Below, in pieces: positions 1 through 9,210 of a stretch of DNA of 31,185 nt (the first letter of the stretch is position 1; the number at the start of each line of letters is the position of its first letter). The DNA comes from Chara braunii (taxonomy: Eukaryota; Streptophyta; Charophyceae; Charales; Characeae). The stretch is taken from NCBI GenBank assembly GCA_003427395.1, contig BFEA01000067.1:1649274-1680458 (forward strand). The letters run 5' to 3'. The notes beneath the pieces are model-generated. The model did not search any database and was not told the DNA's origin. It saw nothing but the letters and a program-made list of their open reading frames with translations. A program made the position numbers and the translations under genes.

Positions 1-75
<75 letters not shown>

Positions 76-81
76 TGTGTG
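1..81. repeat. (CT)n then (GT)n compound microsatellite
   Basis: Uninterrupted CT dinucleotides fill 1-58 and switch directly to GT dinucleotides at 59-81. The tract runs off the left edge, so its full length is unknown. Reading frames across it are only Leu/Ser or Cys/Val repeats and are not genes. Confidence 0.97.
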
Positions 82-179
82 CCAACGTGCTGCCACCTTT
101 AGCTTTCATTTTTCTTCAACTCCCCACACCCTCTCCGCCGCCTTCCCCTCCTGCTCTCACCACCGTTGGTCAAACGCCT

Positions 180-180
<1 letters not shown>

Positions 181-224
<44 letters not shown>
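181..224. repeat. (CT)n microsatellite
   Basis: 22 uninterrupted CT units, a second pyrimidine microsatellite 100 bp from the first. The sequence between them is ordinary mixed sequence. Confidence 0.97.
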
Positions 225-227
<3 letters not shown>

Positions 228-1120
228 GTCTGCTCCCCCTGGGGCATGAATTCACTCTCGATCGGCAACCCTTGTCCTTGTCAAGCTCTTTCCCTTCTTC
301 CCATCATTCCTTCGTCCCGATCCCTGTCGGTCGGTATCCCTTGCCCTTCGTCCCTGTTTCCGACCCCAACCTGCTCTTTCTGAAAGACGAGGCCCTGTCC
401 ATCTTCTCCCACTACCTGATCCCCCCCTGTTGACGGGCGCCGCGCCAAAATGCCCTAATTCGCCTGGAAGGGAAGGGAGCGCGGGGGGGGGGAAAGAGGG
501 GGGGGGCGAGCGCGAGGGGGAGGGGGTAGGGGCGGCGTCGATGATGAGAGGCATCGTCCCGATCTACGCGGACGTCGCGCCGGCCTGCGACAGATGCCAC
601 GTCGACATGTCGCCGCGCAAACGGCGCTACGTCATCAGCGCGAGTGACTGATCGAAATGCACGCCCAACATGTTTCCCCCGAATAGAACGCATGGTCATC
701 ATCGCTCCATTTGGGTCAACTTTCAGTCTAGATGCAGGCAATAATGACCGTCGGTTCTATTCGGGTGCAGAGACGGTGAGGTGGCGCCGCCAGACGAGCC
801 ATGCAGGGTTCTAAGGCGCACTCAGTCCCAGGATGAAAACGCGAGGATTATCCTCAGGCCAGGGATATTACCGCATGCACTTGGTCACAAAAGCCGCCAG
901 ATTTCGTCAAAAAAGTCCTTGTGTGAACATGCCCTTACCCACCCAAGACGGCTGGGAGGCAAGGCGGGACAGTCGGGACCCAGAAGAAGAAGAAAAAGAA
1001 GACCACCAAGAGCATTCTCTTCCCGCCGACAGTCCGAAGCAGAAGGGAGGAATCAGCAGAGAAAGCCTACCTGTACCAAGGCAAGAAGCAGCAGCAGAAG
1101 CCGCAATAGCAACGACAACG
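225..1120. other. No recognisable gene; G-rich block at 481-535
   Basis: The stretch contains a G-rich purine block (481-535, with G-runs of 7-10) that could form quadruplex structure on the plus strand. The reading frames here, including one of about 200 codons at 781-1380, are Arg/Ser/Glu-rich and overlap other open frames. I recognise no domain and treat them as chance. Confidence 0.5.
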
Positions 1121-1168
1121 AGGAGGAGGGGAGGGAGGGAGGGAGGGAGGGAGAGGAGGAGGAGGAGG
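1121..1168. repeat. Purine tract of GGA, GGGA and GGA units
   Basis: AGG/GGA units run into GGGA tetranucleotides and then GGA trinucleotides. It is a simple polypurine repeat. Glutamate- or leucine-rich frames through it are composition artefacts. Confidence 0.93.
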
Positions 1169-1647
1169 TGGTTTCGAGTAGAGGACACGACCACCTACCG
1201 TGCATTACCGCCAGCCGTCGACTACCCACCTCCTGGCTGCGTGCCTTCTCCCTCAGCACGCCTCTCTCACTACTGTACCCTCGTCGAAGTGGCTGTCACA
1301 GCCGGGCCACCTGTCCCCCGCTCCTTCCTTTCCCACTACCACCAGCCACCCTCCTAATCTCCATCTCTTCCCTCCAGTAGGCTCTTCCTCTCGCTCTTCA
1401 CGCCCGTACTCTACCCTCCCAGGTCATGACGGCAGTTCATTGGGATGGCCTGACTTGCAATGAAACCCTACTGCAACCTCATCGGACAAACTGATGTCGG
1501 CTTCAACCCCCAAAAGCAAAAAAGGATAAAACAAAGATTCTCTACATCCTCCTCCCCCCCCAAAAAAAAGAAAAGAATGTCGACATCCGCTCAAACATCG
1601 CGGGGTCCATTGTTGAAACCTCGTTCATCTCGAAAGCGGGAACTAAC
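1169..1647. other. No recognisable feature
   Basis: Pyrimidine-leaning mixed sequence followed by a short C-run/A-run junction near 1553-1570. No motif, RNA gene or convincing reading frame seen. Confidence 0.5.
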
Positions 1648-1664
1648 AATAATAATAATAATAA
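1648..1664. repeat. (AAT)n microsatellite
   Basis: Five to six AAT units directly upstream of the tRNA-like element at 1679. Confidence 0.9.
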
Positions 1665-1678
1665 CGACTTCACCAGCT

Positions 1679-1806
1679 AGGCGTAGCTCAGTTGGTACAC
1701 CCAGGAATTGTTGAAATCTAGACCGGGGTTCGAATCCAGACCCAATCATAGATATCATATGACCAGTCCACAATCATGCGTCTTCTTTTTTTTTTATTTT
1801 TTTTTT
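1679..1806 (+). repeat. tRNA-derived SINE-like element with T-rich tail
   Basis: A tRNA-type A box (TAGCTCAGTTGG, 1684-1695) is followed 31 bp later by an exact B box (GGTTCGAATCC, 1727-1737), the internal promoter of RNA polymerase III. The T-stem around the B box does not pair well beyond two base pairs, so this is not a working tRNA. The sequence ends in a T-rich tract (1785-1806) that would terminate polymerase III or mark a SINE tail. I infer a decayed tRNA-derived SINE; I see no clear target duplication. Confidence 0.6.
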
Positions 1807-2240
1807 TAAAGGCTAATTCTTTGAAGCCCAACCAATTCAATTACCTGTCAAATCATGCGTCATATGGTCTTCAGGCCTTTTTTATTGTCATGATAGTATT
1901 ACGGGGAACCCCGTAGCAGCCACATTCGTGCGCAAGCCTCCAACGAGGGAACATGCGGGAGCTGCACCCACCAGCAGGTGCGATACCTGCTACAGCAGGT
2001 GGGCGATACCGGCCAGGGGTCAGCCGGTAGCATCAGGACCGAGCTTCTTCGATGGGCCAGTCACTGTGCAGGTCAATGATGATATTTCCAAAAAATCTCC
2101 CAAGAAAAAAAACTTCCCAAAGGAGAAACGATGAAGGGCAGCTGCAAGCAACAAGGGGCTTTCCAGAAAGGACCATTTGGTCGTCGCTCCGCTACTCTCC
2201 ACATGTGCAAAATGAGACTGAACATGGAAAATACAGTGTT
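1807..2240. other. No recognisable feature
   Basis: Mixed sequence with short A-runs. Short open frames have no recognisable domain. Confidence 0.45.
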
Positions 2241-2241
2241 A

Positions 2242-2272
2242 TGTTTTGTATTTTGTATTTTGTATTTTGTAC
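2242..2272. repeat. Short TTTTGTAT-type tandem repeat
   Basis: About four tandem copies of a 7-8 bp TTTTGTA(T) unit. Confidence 0.9.
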
Positions 2273-2338
2273 GTGTCGAGAGTAGTGGAGCGCGGACCTT
2301 TGTGTGATGTCTGGCATCAATCACTGCACGCAACCTCC

Positions 2339-2371
2339 AAAAAAAAAAGAGAACAAAAAAAAAAAAAAAAA
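2339..2371. repeat. A-rich tract
   Basis: Two A-runs separated by GAGAAC. Could be a retroposon tail; no element body could be assigned to it. Confidence 0.85.
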
Positions 2372-2386
2372 GGCGCAAGGAACCTG

Positions 2387-2442
2387 GGGCCTCTCTAGAA
2401 GAACAATAACTCTTGGGCCTTTCTAGAAGAACAATAACTCCA
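2387..2442. repeat. 28-bp tandem duplication
   Basis: Two adjacent copies of a 28-bp unit beginning GGGCCT and containing TCTAGAAGAACAATAACTC, differing at a few positions. Each copy contains a palindromic TCTAGA. Confidence 0.92.
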
Positions 2443-2547
2443 AGAACGTTTTCTGAACCTTAGGCCCGGACCCCACAGCCATGCAGAAAAGCGCAGGTTG
2501 TGGCGCGGAGGGTTTTTTAAGACCCCAGAGGCCTGCCCTTTTGGTAG

Positions 2548-2606
2548 GGCAACGGTCCTGAGTGCTGGTCACACTGAGGTAGAATAGTGGGATAGGGGGT
2601 GCGCTA
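2548..2606 (+). repeat. Dispersed repeat core, plus-strand copy
   Basis: This 59-bp block, containing GAGTGCTGGTCACAC and GGGATAGGGGGTGCGCTA, recurs in reverse complement at about 21856-21917 with roughly 80 percent identity by eye. The partner lies inside the 880-bp hAT-type element. Here the block runs directly into a tRNA-like A box; the partner does not. The homology stops within a few bases at both ends, so this is a shared module rather than a full copy of that element. Confidence 0.8.
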
Positions 2607-2687
2607 GATGTAGCTCAGTGGTTACAGCACCGGTTGGAAATAGCATTGGGGTATGAGGTTGCGGGTTCAAATCCGCAGCCTCACGCA
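2600..2687 (+). tRNA. tRNA-like sequence (pseudo-tRNA or SINE head)
   Basis: A box TAGCTCAGTGG (2611-2621) and exact B box GGTTCAAATCC (2664-2674). TGCG at 2600 and CGCA at 2684 can close an 88-nt unit. It departs from a normal tRNA: sequence around the B box forms an 11-bp hairpin (TGAGGTTGCGG with CCGCAGCCTCA, one G-T pair) with an 8-nt loop, swallowing the 3' acceptor region. No standard anticodon arm is clear, so I assign no amino acid. Most likely a tRNA-derived retroposon head or degenerate tRNA. Confidence 0.5.
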
Positions 2688-3300
2688 TGGACACCGGCAG
2701 GGCGTTAGAATGACGCACGGCTGGACACACACCCCTTGGGCTGGCGCATGGTAAGCTATTACAGACACTGCCTGTGCACCACCCAGGGGACTGTCCATGG
2801 TGTTGTATGTTGGGTCCTGGCCTATGAGGGGTTTACCTGATACAGTTAGCAGTCTAATGAGGATGCAGGTACGGTTTTGTGGTTAGACTGCTCATGTGTG
2901 TTGGTTACCTTAGGCTCTGCTTTGGGGGGAGCAAGGACCTGAGGTGGGATGGGGTGTGACGCTCAACCTCACGCCCTGTGCTACCTTCCGGTCGGAAAGG
3001 CAGCGATGATGGGGTGTGCCAAGGATTTTTGGAAAATTGAGTGCGGGGACACAGACGGAACTGAAATCCCCCGTGTTGGTCCAACTGTAGTAAGAAGAAG
3101 GTCCGTCGCCGCGCGGATGTTAAGGGAGGAAAAAAAAGGCGCGCGCGGGACTCGCAGCTATGGGAAACTCAATCCAAAAAATATCGCTGGACTTCCCAAC
3201 GAGCCGTCGCTCTTCGTTTCGCGTGAAAGGGGGCGGGTACACACGTGGTATCCTGTTTTCGGATGAGGTCGCGTCAGCGCTCGCTACACAACTCCGAGTC
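2688..3300. other. No recognisable gene
   Basis: G-rich mixed sequence. The short open frames from 2949 and 3160 show no domain except the motif annotated separately at 3302-3341. Confidence 0.45.
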
Positions 3301-3301
3301 C

Positions 3302-3341
3302 GACGTTGTCGGTGCGAATACCCTTACAAGGGTATCCGCCC
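3302..3341 (+). pseudogene. Fragment with palindrome-encoded Y-P-Y-K-G-I motif
   Basis: The plus strand encodes RRCRCEYPYKGIRP. The codons for the YPYKGI core form a perfect palindrome with 8-bp arms (3318-3335). The same motif occurs as YPSKGI at 18799-18820 and YPCKGI at 21149-21170. At 21149 it belongs to the N-terminal Cys motif of the retroelement. I therefore infer a fragment of a related Gag N-terminus; nothing else of a retroelement is visible here. Confidence 0.4.
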
Positions 3342-5400
3342 TGTTTTTTTTTGCAAGGGACAAAAAGTAGGTTTGATTTAAAAGATAAGTACACCACGTG
3401 AGGCGCGGCTGAGGCTATGGTTTACGTTGACTAGATGGTTGACTAAAGTAGAGGGTGTGTGGGCGCGCAGGTTCGAGGCGCACGTGATTTTTGTTTTTTG
3501 ATGACTGAAGGGCCGGTGTGATCACCGACTTGTTTTTGTTTATTTTACTGATTAAACTAGGATTAAAAAGATTATGTCTCGTTGATTGATGTGTTTGCGT
3601 GCGACTTGTGCGTACGTGCAAAAGACGACGTTGACAACAAGGTGGTCATGAAGTATTTTCAGTAGGTTCGCGCGTCGCGCATTACCCATTTATGGAAGTA
3701 TCCGCTAGTACTAAGGTCAGCTTGCGCCTAGCGCTATCGGTTATGATATCGGACTTTCACCGTGTCGATTTAGGGATCGAGGTTAGCGGGCGACGACACG
3801 GGAATATTGGAGTGCCATGAGGAAGCCAACGGGTTGAGGGCCCGGCGAGGATATCCCCCTGGTTTTGTAGTCCACAAGGTTGTGCATCAGGGCTAAGACG
3901 GTATTAGTAGTCGCTTTTCTATTTGCGTTATCTTTTAGCTGAGCACGACACCGGGACCAATGGTGATCAATGCGCATGCATATCAGCGGGTGCTTAGCCT
4001 CGAGGTGGGGGTGCCTGAGTGGAGTGTGCTTTGTGAAGTGCGTGGACGCTAGCCACGACCTGCTGTGAAAGGTTGAATGTAGGCGTGCTCGTGGGGACCC
4101 AATAGACGGGGGTCGTGCCTGGGCACAGGTGGCCCAGGACACCGTCGGGCGGCCCACAGTGATACGAGATGCGGAGGTAGGTTGCATAGACACCTCTAAG
4201 GGTGTCTTGAAAGCTCTCACTTGATTATCTATTACTAATAAAAAAATTTGCCTTGGGACTTGCCTCACCTAGGCCCACGATTTGGGTTTTGCAATGGGCA
4301 TGCGCCCTTGGATGATCGCTGCGTAAGGATCTCCGTGGTGGCCAAAGCACAGGCCGAGCATAGGGCGCGCTGTCAGCATCGACCACCGTCATGACAGATG
4401 AACTCGCCAGGTGAGTAGTTGCTTATTCCTTAGCGGGCCTTGGCTGTTACAACCGCCGTACAGTCGTCTATTATTATTCAACGCCCCTTGCGACGTCCGG
4501 GATTAGTGCATGGTCGAACACAGATCGGGCGCTGCAATTCCGACCGACCAACGCTGGTTGTCTTAGCAAAAGACTTGTCGTAACTCTTTGGCGGAATGCG
4601 GCTTGTATAACTGCCGTCCTGTTGTTTGTATTCAAAAATGCTCGGGTGGTGTCTGAGATAACGCTCCGTTTAAGCGCGAAGGAGGAGTGACGGGCAGTGG
4701 AGGACGGAGGCGAGGTCGGAAAGCGGAGCGCGAGAAAAGCAAGGGAGTCCAGAGGTAGTAAAAAGGAAAGATCAAGAGGAGGATGAACCGGGATGAGGAA
4801 TCACGCCGGATGCACGTGCGATGAGAACGAAGGTGGGGGCAGATGGGCGGAAAGAAGATAACTCGTCCGCTTCGTGACGAAAACAGGCAAGGGAGGAGGC
4901 ATTTCGGGGGGTTTTGATCATAGCGAACACGATAGCATGGTTAGTTTTGGTTATAGGCTAATGGTGTAGTCAGTATAGATGTGGGAAGCTGCGTGAAAGT
5001 GAGGGAAGAGAATGAAAAGACTGGTTGGAGTGTGTAGGAGAGTTGTCGTTCATATGTCGGTGAGATCGGGTGGAAAGAGGGTATAGATAAGGGATTTTGG
5101 GGCGGTCGACCCCAGATTTGGCGTTAGATTAGGCAGGAAGTTAGTATAAATTGAGTGAGTAGTCAGAAAGGGTGCGATGGGGATAGCGAGCAGATGGATA
5201 TGGTAGAAGAAAAAACCGCCTGGCTCACCCATTCCTAGACGAGAATGGGCGAGTGAAGACTCATTCTGGGGGGGGGGTTCAGATATTGCGAAGTGATCTA
5301 TGGGGTCAGATTCCTCGAGGGAGTCGCGACTTTGATGGTATATAAGTTGGGGGCTGCGCGCAGGGAAAAGCGTTGTTATGGGGTGATGTATTTCCCCGCG
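3342..5400. other. Long stretch without recognisable feature
   Basis: Both strands have only unconvincing frames. The longest is about 160 codons on the minus strand at 3783-4268, with no known domain. 4680-5050 is purine-rich on the plus strand. No RNA gene or mobile-element terminus was recognised. Confidence 0.5.
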
Positions 5401-5404
5401 TTTC

Positions 5405-5770
5405 TGTGGAAGATTCACTCGATCCTATTCATGTTGATGGTGAAGGTAGTGTGAGGCCAATCGCGTGTGGAGGACCTATATATAGGCGAGAGAGCTCGAG
5501 CAGAAATTTCATCCATCCTTGCTCATCCCAACGATCGATGGTAGTAGCCTCTCTATCTCTCAGCGCGAATGCTAGGAAGGCAGAGTATCTTTCTATGTTC
5601 CAATAAATGATCCATTCGATTTTCTGTTTCTGAAGGCTGGAGCACTGAGGGGCGAGTCGTGAGGCTGGAAACTTACTTGATGGCTAGTGGGTACGAGCCG
5701 ATTAGAAGGTAGTGCATATTTCCACATGCTGGCGGAAGATACATCCAACTTGGCTTGCTTTGAAGTACTA
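5405..5770 (+). repeat. Dispersed ~130-bp unit, plus-strand cluster
   Basis: Three diverged units share GATTCATTCGATTTTG-like sequence (5409, 5611, 5742), preceded by a GTATNTTTCCATGTTC-like block. The last two are about 131 bp apart, the same spacing as the three tandem units at 18840-19245. Reverse-strand copies lie at 17084-17260. In the middle unit the complement at 5667-5680 reads AAGTAAGTTTCC, resembling a 5' splice site. Confidence 0.6.
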
Positions 5771-5798
5771 AGAGTGGTGTAAAGTAAAGCGTTGTTGC

Positions 5799-6085
5799 TG
5801 CTGTTTCTTTCGGCTGAGCACAGACTGCTGCTGCTTCTGCTGACTGTGCACTAACTGTTGTTGTTGTTTCTTTCGGCTCTGCACAGACTACTGCTGCTTC
5901 TTTTGACTGTGCACAAACTGTTGTTGTTGTTGTTTATTTCGGCTATGCACAGACTGCTGCTGCTTCTGTTGACTGTGCACAAACTGTTGTTGCTGTTTCT
6001 TTCGACTGTGCACAAAATTGTTGATGCTACGTTTGTTTGATTGTGTGCACAAACTATTGTTGTTAATCCATTTGACCGTGCACAA
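5799..6085 (-). repeat. 63-bp tandem array, Gln-rich on minus strand
   Basis: Units start near 5808, 5871, 5937 and 6000 (spacing 63, 66, 63), then degrade toward 6085. Each is a dimer of related ~31-bp halves centred on TGCACA and followed by CTG/TTG runs. All visible length changes are multiples of three. The minus frame 6085-5888 reads as repeats of about ten residues, F-V-H-S-x-x-K-Q-Q-Q. It ends where CAG has become TAG in the second unit (about 5888); beyond it the same pattern resumes. No signal peptide or known domain. It may be a decayed low-complexity gene or a satellite that happens to be open. Confidence 0.8.
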
Positions 6086-6404
6086 ACTGTTATAGGTTAT
6101 CGCGCGCCGTGATTAAGAACTTAAATGGCTATCATTGTGGCACCATGATTTGTCATTGTGTTTGACGGTGGCTAGCGGTATATACTATTGATCGAGGCAT
6201 GGTAGTGCGTGGGTTTGAAACCGTGATCTGCAGAGCTACAGACAGACTAATGTGTTACTCGGTCTGTTGTGCGGGCGCAGCAAACAGTTGTGGAGACTGT
6301 AGGTTTACTTGATAGTAGGTGTGTTGCTCATATTCGTGCGATTTGGAGAAGCGTCAGAAGGTCAACGGTTGACGGTTGACTTCAGTTAACCAAGTTGCAT
6401 GCAC
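6086..6404. other. Unassigned, weak similarity to 15.8-16.2 kb reversed
   Basis: No gene seen. Scattered short matches to the reverse complement of 15816-16200 suggest that the 550-bp repeat next door is part of a longer, more diverged repeat. Confidence 0.35.
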
Positions 6405-6951
6405 GTTCTGACCATCATTGCGGGGCCCTCAGGCGCATGACGGTTACAAGGCCCTCTCCTGTGAGTTGAGTTGTCCCTCTCTTGTATCTCGAGAGTCTGA
6501 AACCTCAACTTCTACCCTTCTTAATCTAGGTCTAGTCCTGTTACGAGAGGAAGGCGGCAGACGGGATTGCAACCAGTAGGACCGCAGCAAGACTCTGTGG
6601 GGAGTCAGCCCACCGATTGCGGGAGCTCTACTGGAACTCAGGAGGAGTTATGGAGGCAGGGAATTGAGAGGTAACCAATGCTTTCCCTTTATAAACCCTA
6701 TTATAACCGCTATCTGTATTCCTTGCTAGGTTTTGACTGAGTATATTGCCTGCATCCCTACTTTGACTTTTGGTTTGACTTTCAGGACATGATTCAAATT
6801 AAATAAAGGAATGTATGCGCAATGTCAGTTCCAGTTTTATTGTTTGACTGAAAGCAGATTGTAGGATTGCATTTGGGGGAAGGGTGGGAGAAAGGTTGTA
6901 TTGCTTGTGTCTGACTGGGTCAACCAAAGGCTGGGCAAGTCTCCATAAGTT
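6405..6951 (+). repeat. ~550-bp dispersed repeat, plus copy
   Basis: Aligns along its whole length with the reverse complement of 15256-15815. Parts such as GATTGCGGGAGCTCT and AACTCAGGAGGAGTT are identical; overall identity is roughly 80 percent by eye, with small indels. It contains a TATAAA-like site near 6691, an AATAAA near 6802 and GAGAGGTAACC near 6668. An LTR is one possibility, but I see no gag-pol beside either copy. Its right end runs into the first hairpin of family I; the other copy lacks the following hairpins except perhaps one. Confidence 0.85.
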
Positions 6952-7652
6952 TGGGGAAGCCCGGTGCTATGTTTATTTTGAATTGCCTGGAGAACCAGAT
7001 ATGTTTCATAAGTTTGGGTGATCTGGTTGCTCTGATTTTGCGAGGGCTGACTGTGATTGACTTTCAGGGACCAAGCATAAGTTTGGGTGGTTTGGTCGCC
7101 TTGTTCAATTTGAGTTTCTTTCAGTTTCTTTAGTTTGTGAACGAGGAGGTCTGAACATGTTTCATAAGTTTGGGTGACTCAGTCTCTTCTTGCTTTGGTT
7201 TTAAAGAGAAATGAACCAGGTTGAGGACCAAGACATGTTCCATAAGTATGGGTGGTCTTGGTCCAACGCCACGCACATGTTGGAACCAAAAGGTTATAAC
7301 TTGGCTATACTTGACTACTGTCCTACTTATGAACAGGCTAGTCAGACAGGGTTCCATAAGTTTGGGTGGTCTGACTATAGCTTATCACTAACTGAAAAAA
7401 ATATTAATTAAGAGTAAATTTGTGATACGAAGGGGCAGAATGAATCTTGAGCTAAAGATGATCGGCTTAGTTATATGCTACCTCAAAAGACTAAGTGCAG
7501 ATAATTATATAAAGTTGGGATACTTAAACAGTTCAGGGCGACTAGGGTGACCTAGTCCTATGCCCAAAGAAGAGAAAAGTTACTGTGCCATGTGTTCGTG
7601 TATACTCCATGGCTGAACTAGACATGTTCTATAAGTTTGAGTGGTCTAGCTT
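6930..7652 (+). repeat. Hairpin repeat family I (seven copies)
   Basis: Seven copies of a loop close to ATGTTCCATAAGTTTGGGTG occur at about 6937, 7001, 7076, 7157, 7235, 7348 and 7624. In six, the flanks are inverted complements of each other although stem sequences differ: AACCAGAT/ATCTGGTT (6993/7021), GACCAA/TTGGTC (7069/7092), GGACCAAGAC/GTCTTGGTCC (7225/7255), TAGTCAGAC/GTCTGACTA (7339/7369), CTAGAC/GTCTAG (7618/7644) and CTGGGC/GCCCGG with one G-T pair (6931/6959). The 7157 copy keeps only a weak stem. In most copies the loop can fold further through UCCA with UGGG. Spacing is irregular, 64 to 276 bp. Function unknown. Confidence 0.85.
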
Positions 7653-7936
7653 TATGCTCTATGTAAGCTGGGTATAAAGGGATAAATCATTGATATACCA
7701 TGAACTATTGTTTGATAAATTGACTTTGGGATGGTAAGAGTACTTATCTTTGTGGTTTTGGCTTGCATGTGGCTGAGTGAGTTCACTACTTAGTCCGAGT
7801 TTCAGTTGGTAGGTAGTTTGTTTTAGCTGCTCGCCACGTGCTAGAGCCATAGGAGTTAGTTTCAATTCCTGTATTTTCTGAGCTATTTTTTTTTTACTTA
7901 AATCAATTTTTGCATTTTCTGAGATCTTTTATTATA

Positions 7937-8570
7937 CTTGGTCTTGTATAAATCTTGGTAAATCACTTTCTCTACGGGAAGTGCTGCCGAAATTTATACA
8001 AAACCAAGGGGTTAGTCCGATTTTATTTTTTTCAGGGTCCAATTTTTTTGACTTTTTGGCTTAGTAAAAATTTGAAAAACCTTATTTTTTTAAGAGAGTG
8101 CTGCCAAAATTTCTGCTAATTCAAGGAGTTAGACAAAAAATTAGACCTTGAGGAGTCAAAGTTATTTTAGATTATGAACTTAGTTTTGTATAAATTTTGG
8201 AATAGCATTTTCTCTACGGGAAGCGCTGCCGAAATTTCTGCAAATCTAAGGAGTCGGTTAAGCTTTGTCTTAAAGTCGAACTCAAGTCTAACCTCCGAGT
8301 TCTTATTTGACTTAGTATAAATCTGGGAAGTCCGCGTTTCTAAAGAAGATGCTGCCCAAATTTTTACTAATTTAGAGAGTTTGACAAATTTTGACTTTCC
8401 ATAATTAAAGTTTGATTTTTGGGTTATTATAAATTCTGCGTAGGCACTTTTCCTAGGGGAAGCGCTGCCGACATTTTCATAGTTTAGAGGAGTAGATTCT
8501 ATTTTGACAGGTGACAATTTTGGCAATCCACTCTACGCAGAGGAGATTCTGCCAAAAGTCTACATTTTCA
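7937..8570 (+). repeat. Hairpin repeat family II (six tandem ~70-nt hairpins)
   Basis: Six diverged units share the 3'-arm motif GCTGCCGAAATTT at about 7983, 8100, 8225, 8351, 8464 and 8548, spaced 117, 125, 126, 113 and 84 bp. The first folds as one hairpin over 7937-8008: outer arms CTTGGTCTTGTATAAAT and ATTTATACAAAACCAAG (16 of 17 pair) and an inner stem closing on CTAC. The third (8179-8250) pairs 20 of 22 outer positions. Outer stem elements change together, e.g. TTTG/CAAA against TTAG/CTAA, and GG/CC, GGG/CCC, GGCA/TGCC at the inner end. Copies at 8317 and 8424 are weaker. It has no open frame and matches no RNA family I know. Confidence 0.8.
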
Positions 8571-9176
8571 TTGGGCACAGACTAGGGGTAGACTCAAGAT
8601 TAGTTAAGTATAATAATTTTTGGTGAGACAGTGATTATGAAGATTATTCTCGATTTGGACTTATAGATTTAACTTGGGGATTGACTTGTCTTGTGTTACA
8701 AGTTCTATTGAACGTTTGATTTCAAATCAGGACTACCTTCAGCTTTATCCTACAAGGATCACCTTCTGTTATCACTAATAACAGGTCGGTTGCGAAGTCG
8801 TCGGTCTACGACTCAACTCCAATTCATTCTCAATACTCAACCTAAAAAGACTTTAGGCCTGGTGATTTTTGTTGTTTTATTAAGGTTTTCACCCGGACTT
8901 TTATTGAATGGTCATTTAACAAAGGTACTGAGTATTTAATTATGGTTGGTTGGACAAGGGTTGGGGCTTGCATGGCTAAAGCGAGGGGTATGAGTATAGA
9001 GGTTGGTTAAAATTAACTTCGTGTAGTGCGTGAACTTTTGGTTGACTCTTTGATGTGATTGCAGGTATGTTATGTGGTTTGGATTTTGGATTTGACTGCC
9101 TGCGATCACACACATATATATGGTTGTGAGGAGTCCTACTGTGATTGTGAGAAGTGATCGTCACATACTTAGTCCC

Positions 9177-9177
<1 letters not shown>
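8571..9177. other. Unassigned AT-rich stretch with small hairpins
   Basis: No gene seen. Short perfect stem-loops occur at 8766-8784 (CTGTTAT, 5-nt loop, ATAACAG), about 8689-8709 (ACTTGT/ACAAGT) and about 8797-8812 (GTCGT/ACGAC). They extend the hairpin-rich character of the preceding 1.6 kb but share no loop with either family. Confidence 0.5.

Positions 9178-9210
<33 letters not shown>
9178..9210. repeat. (AT)n microsatellite
   Basis: About 16 uninterrupted AT units between CCCCTTT and TTACC. Confidence 0.95.

Noticed and set aside
59-433. Open frames through the CT/GT microsatellites
   Set aside because: They consist of Cys/Val and Leu/Ser dipeptide repeats produced by the microsatellite, with no other support.
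2391-2430. TTCTAGAA as heat-shock elements in the 28-bp duplication
   Set aside because: Only two alternating units and only in one copy; too weak to claim.
3783-4268. 161-codon minus-strand open frame
   Set aside because: No domain, unremarkable composition, and a length reachable by chance in this GC-rich region.
6405-6951. The 550-bp repeat as a solo LTR
   Set aside because: It has TATA-like and AATAAA-like words, but no clear TG...CA ends or target duplication could be shown.
6930-7652. CRISPR-like appearance of repeated motif with intervening sequence
   Set aside because: Spacing is irregular (64-276 bp), the repeats vary, the surroundings are eukaryotic and no cas genes are present.
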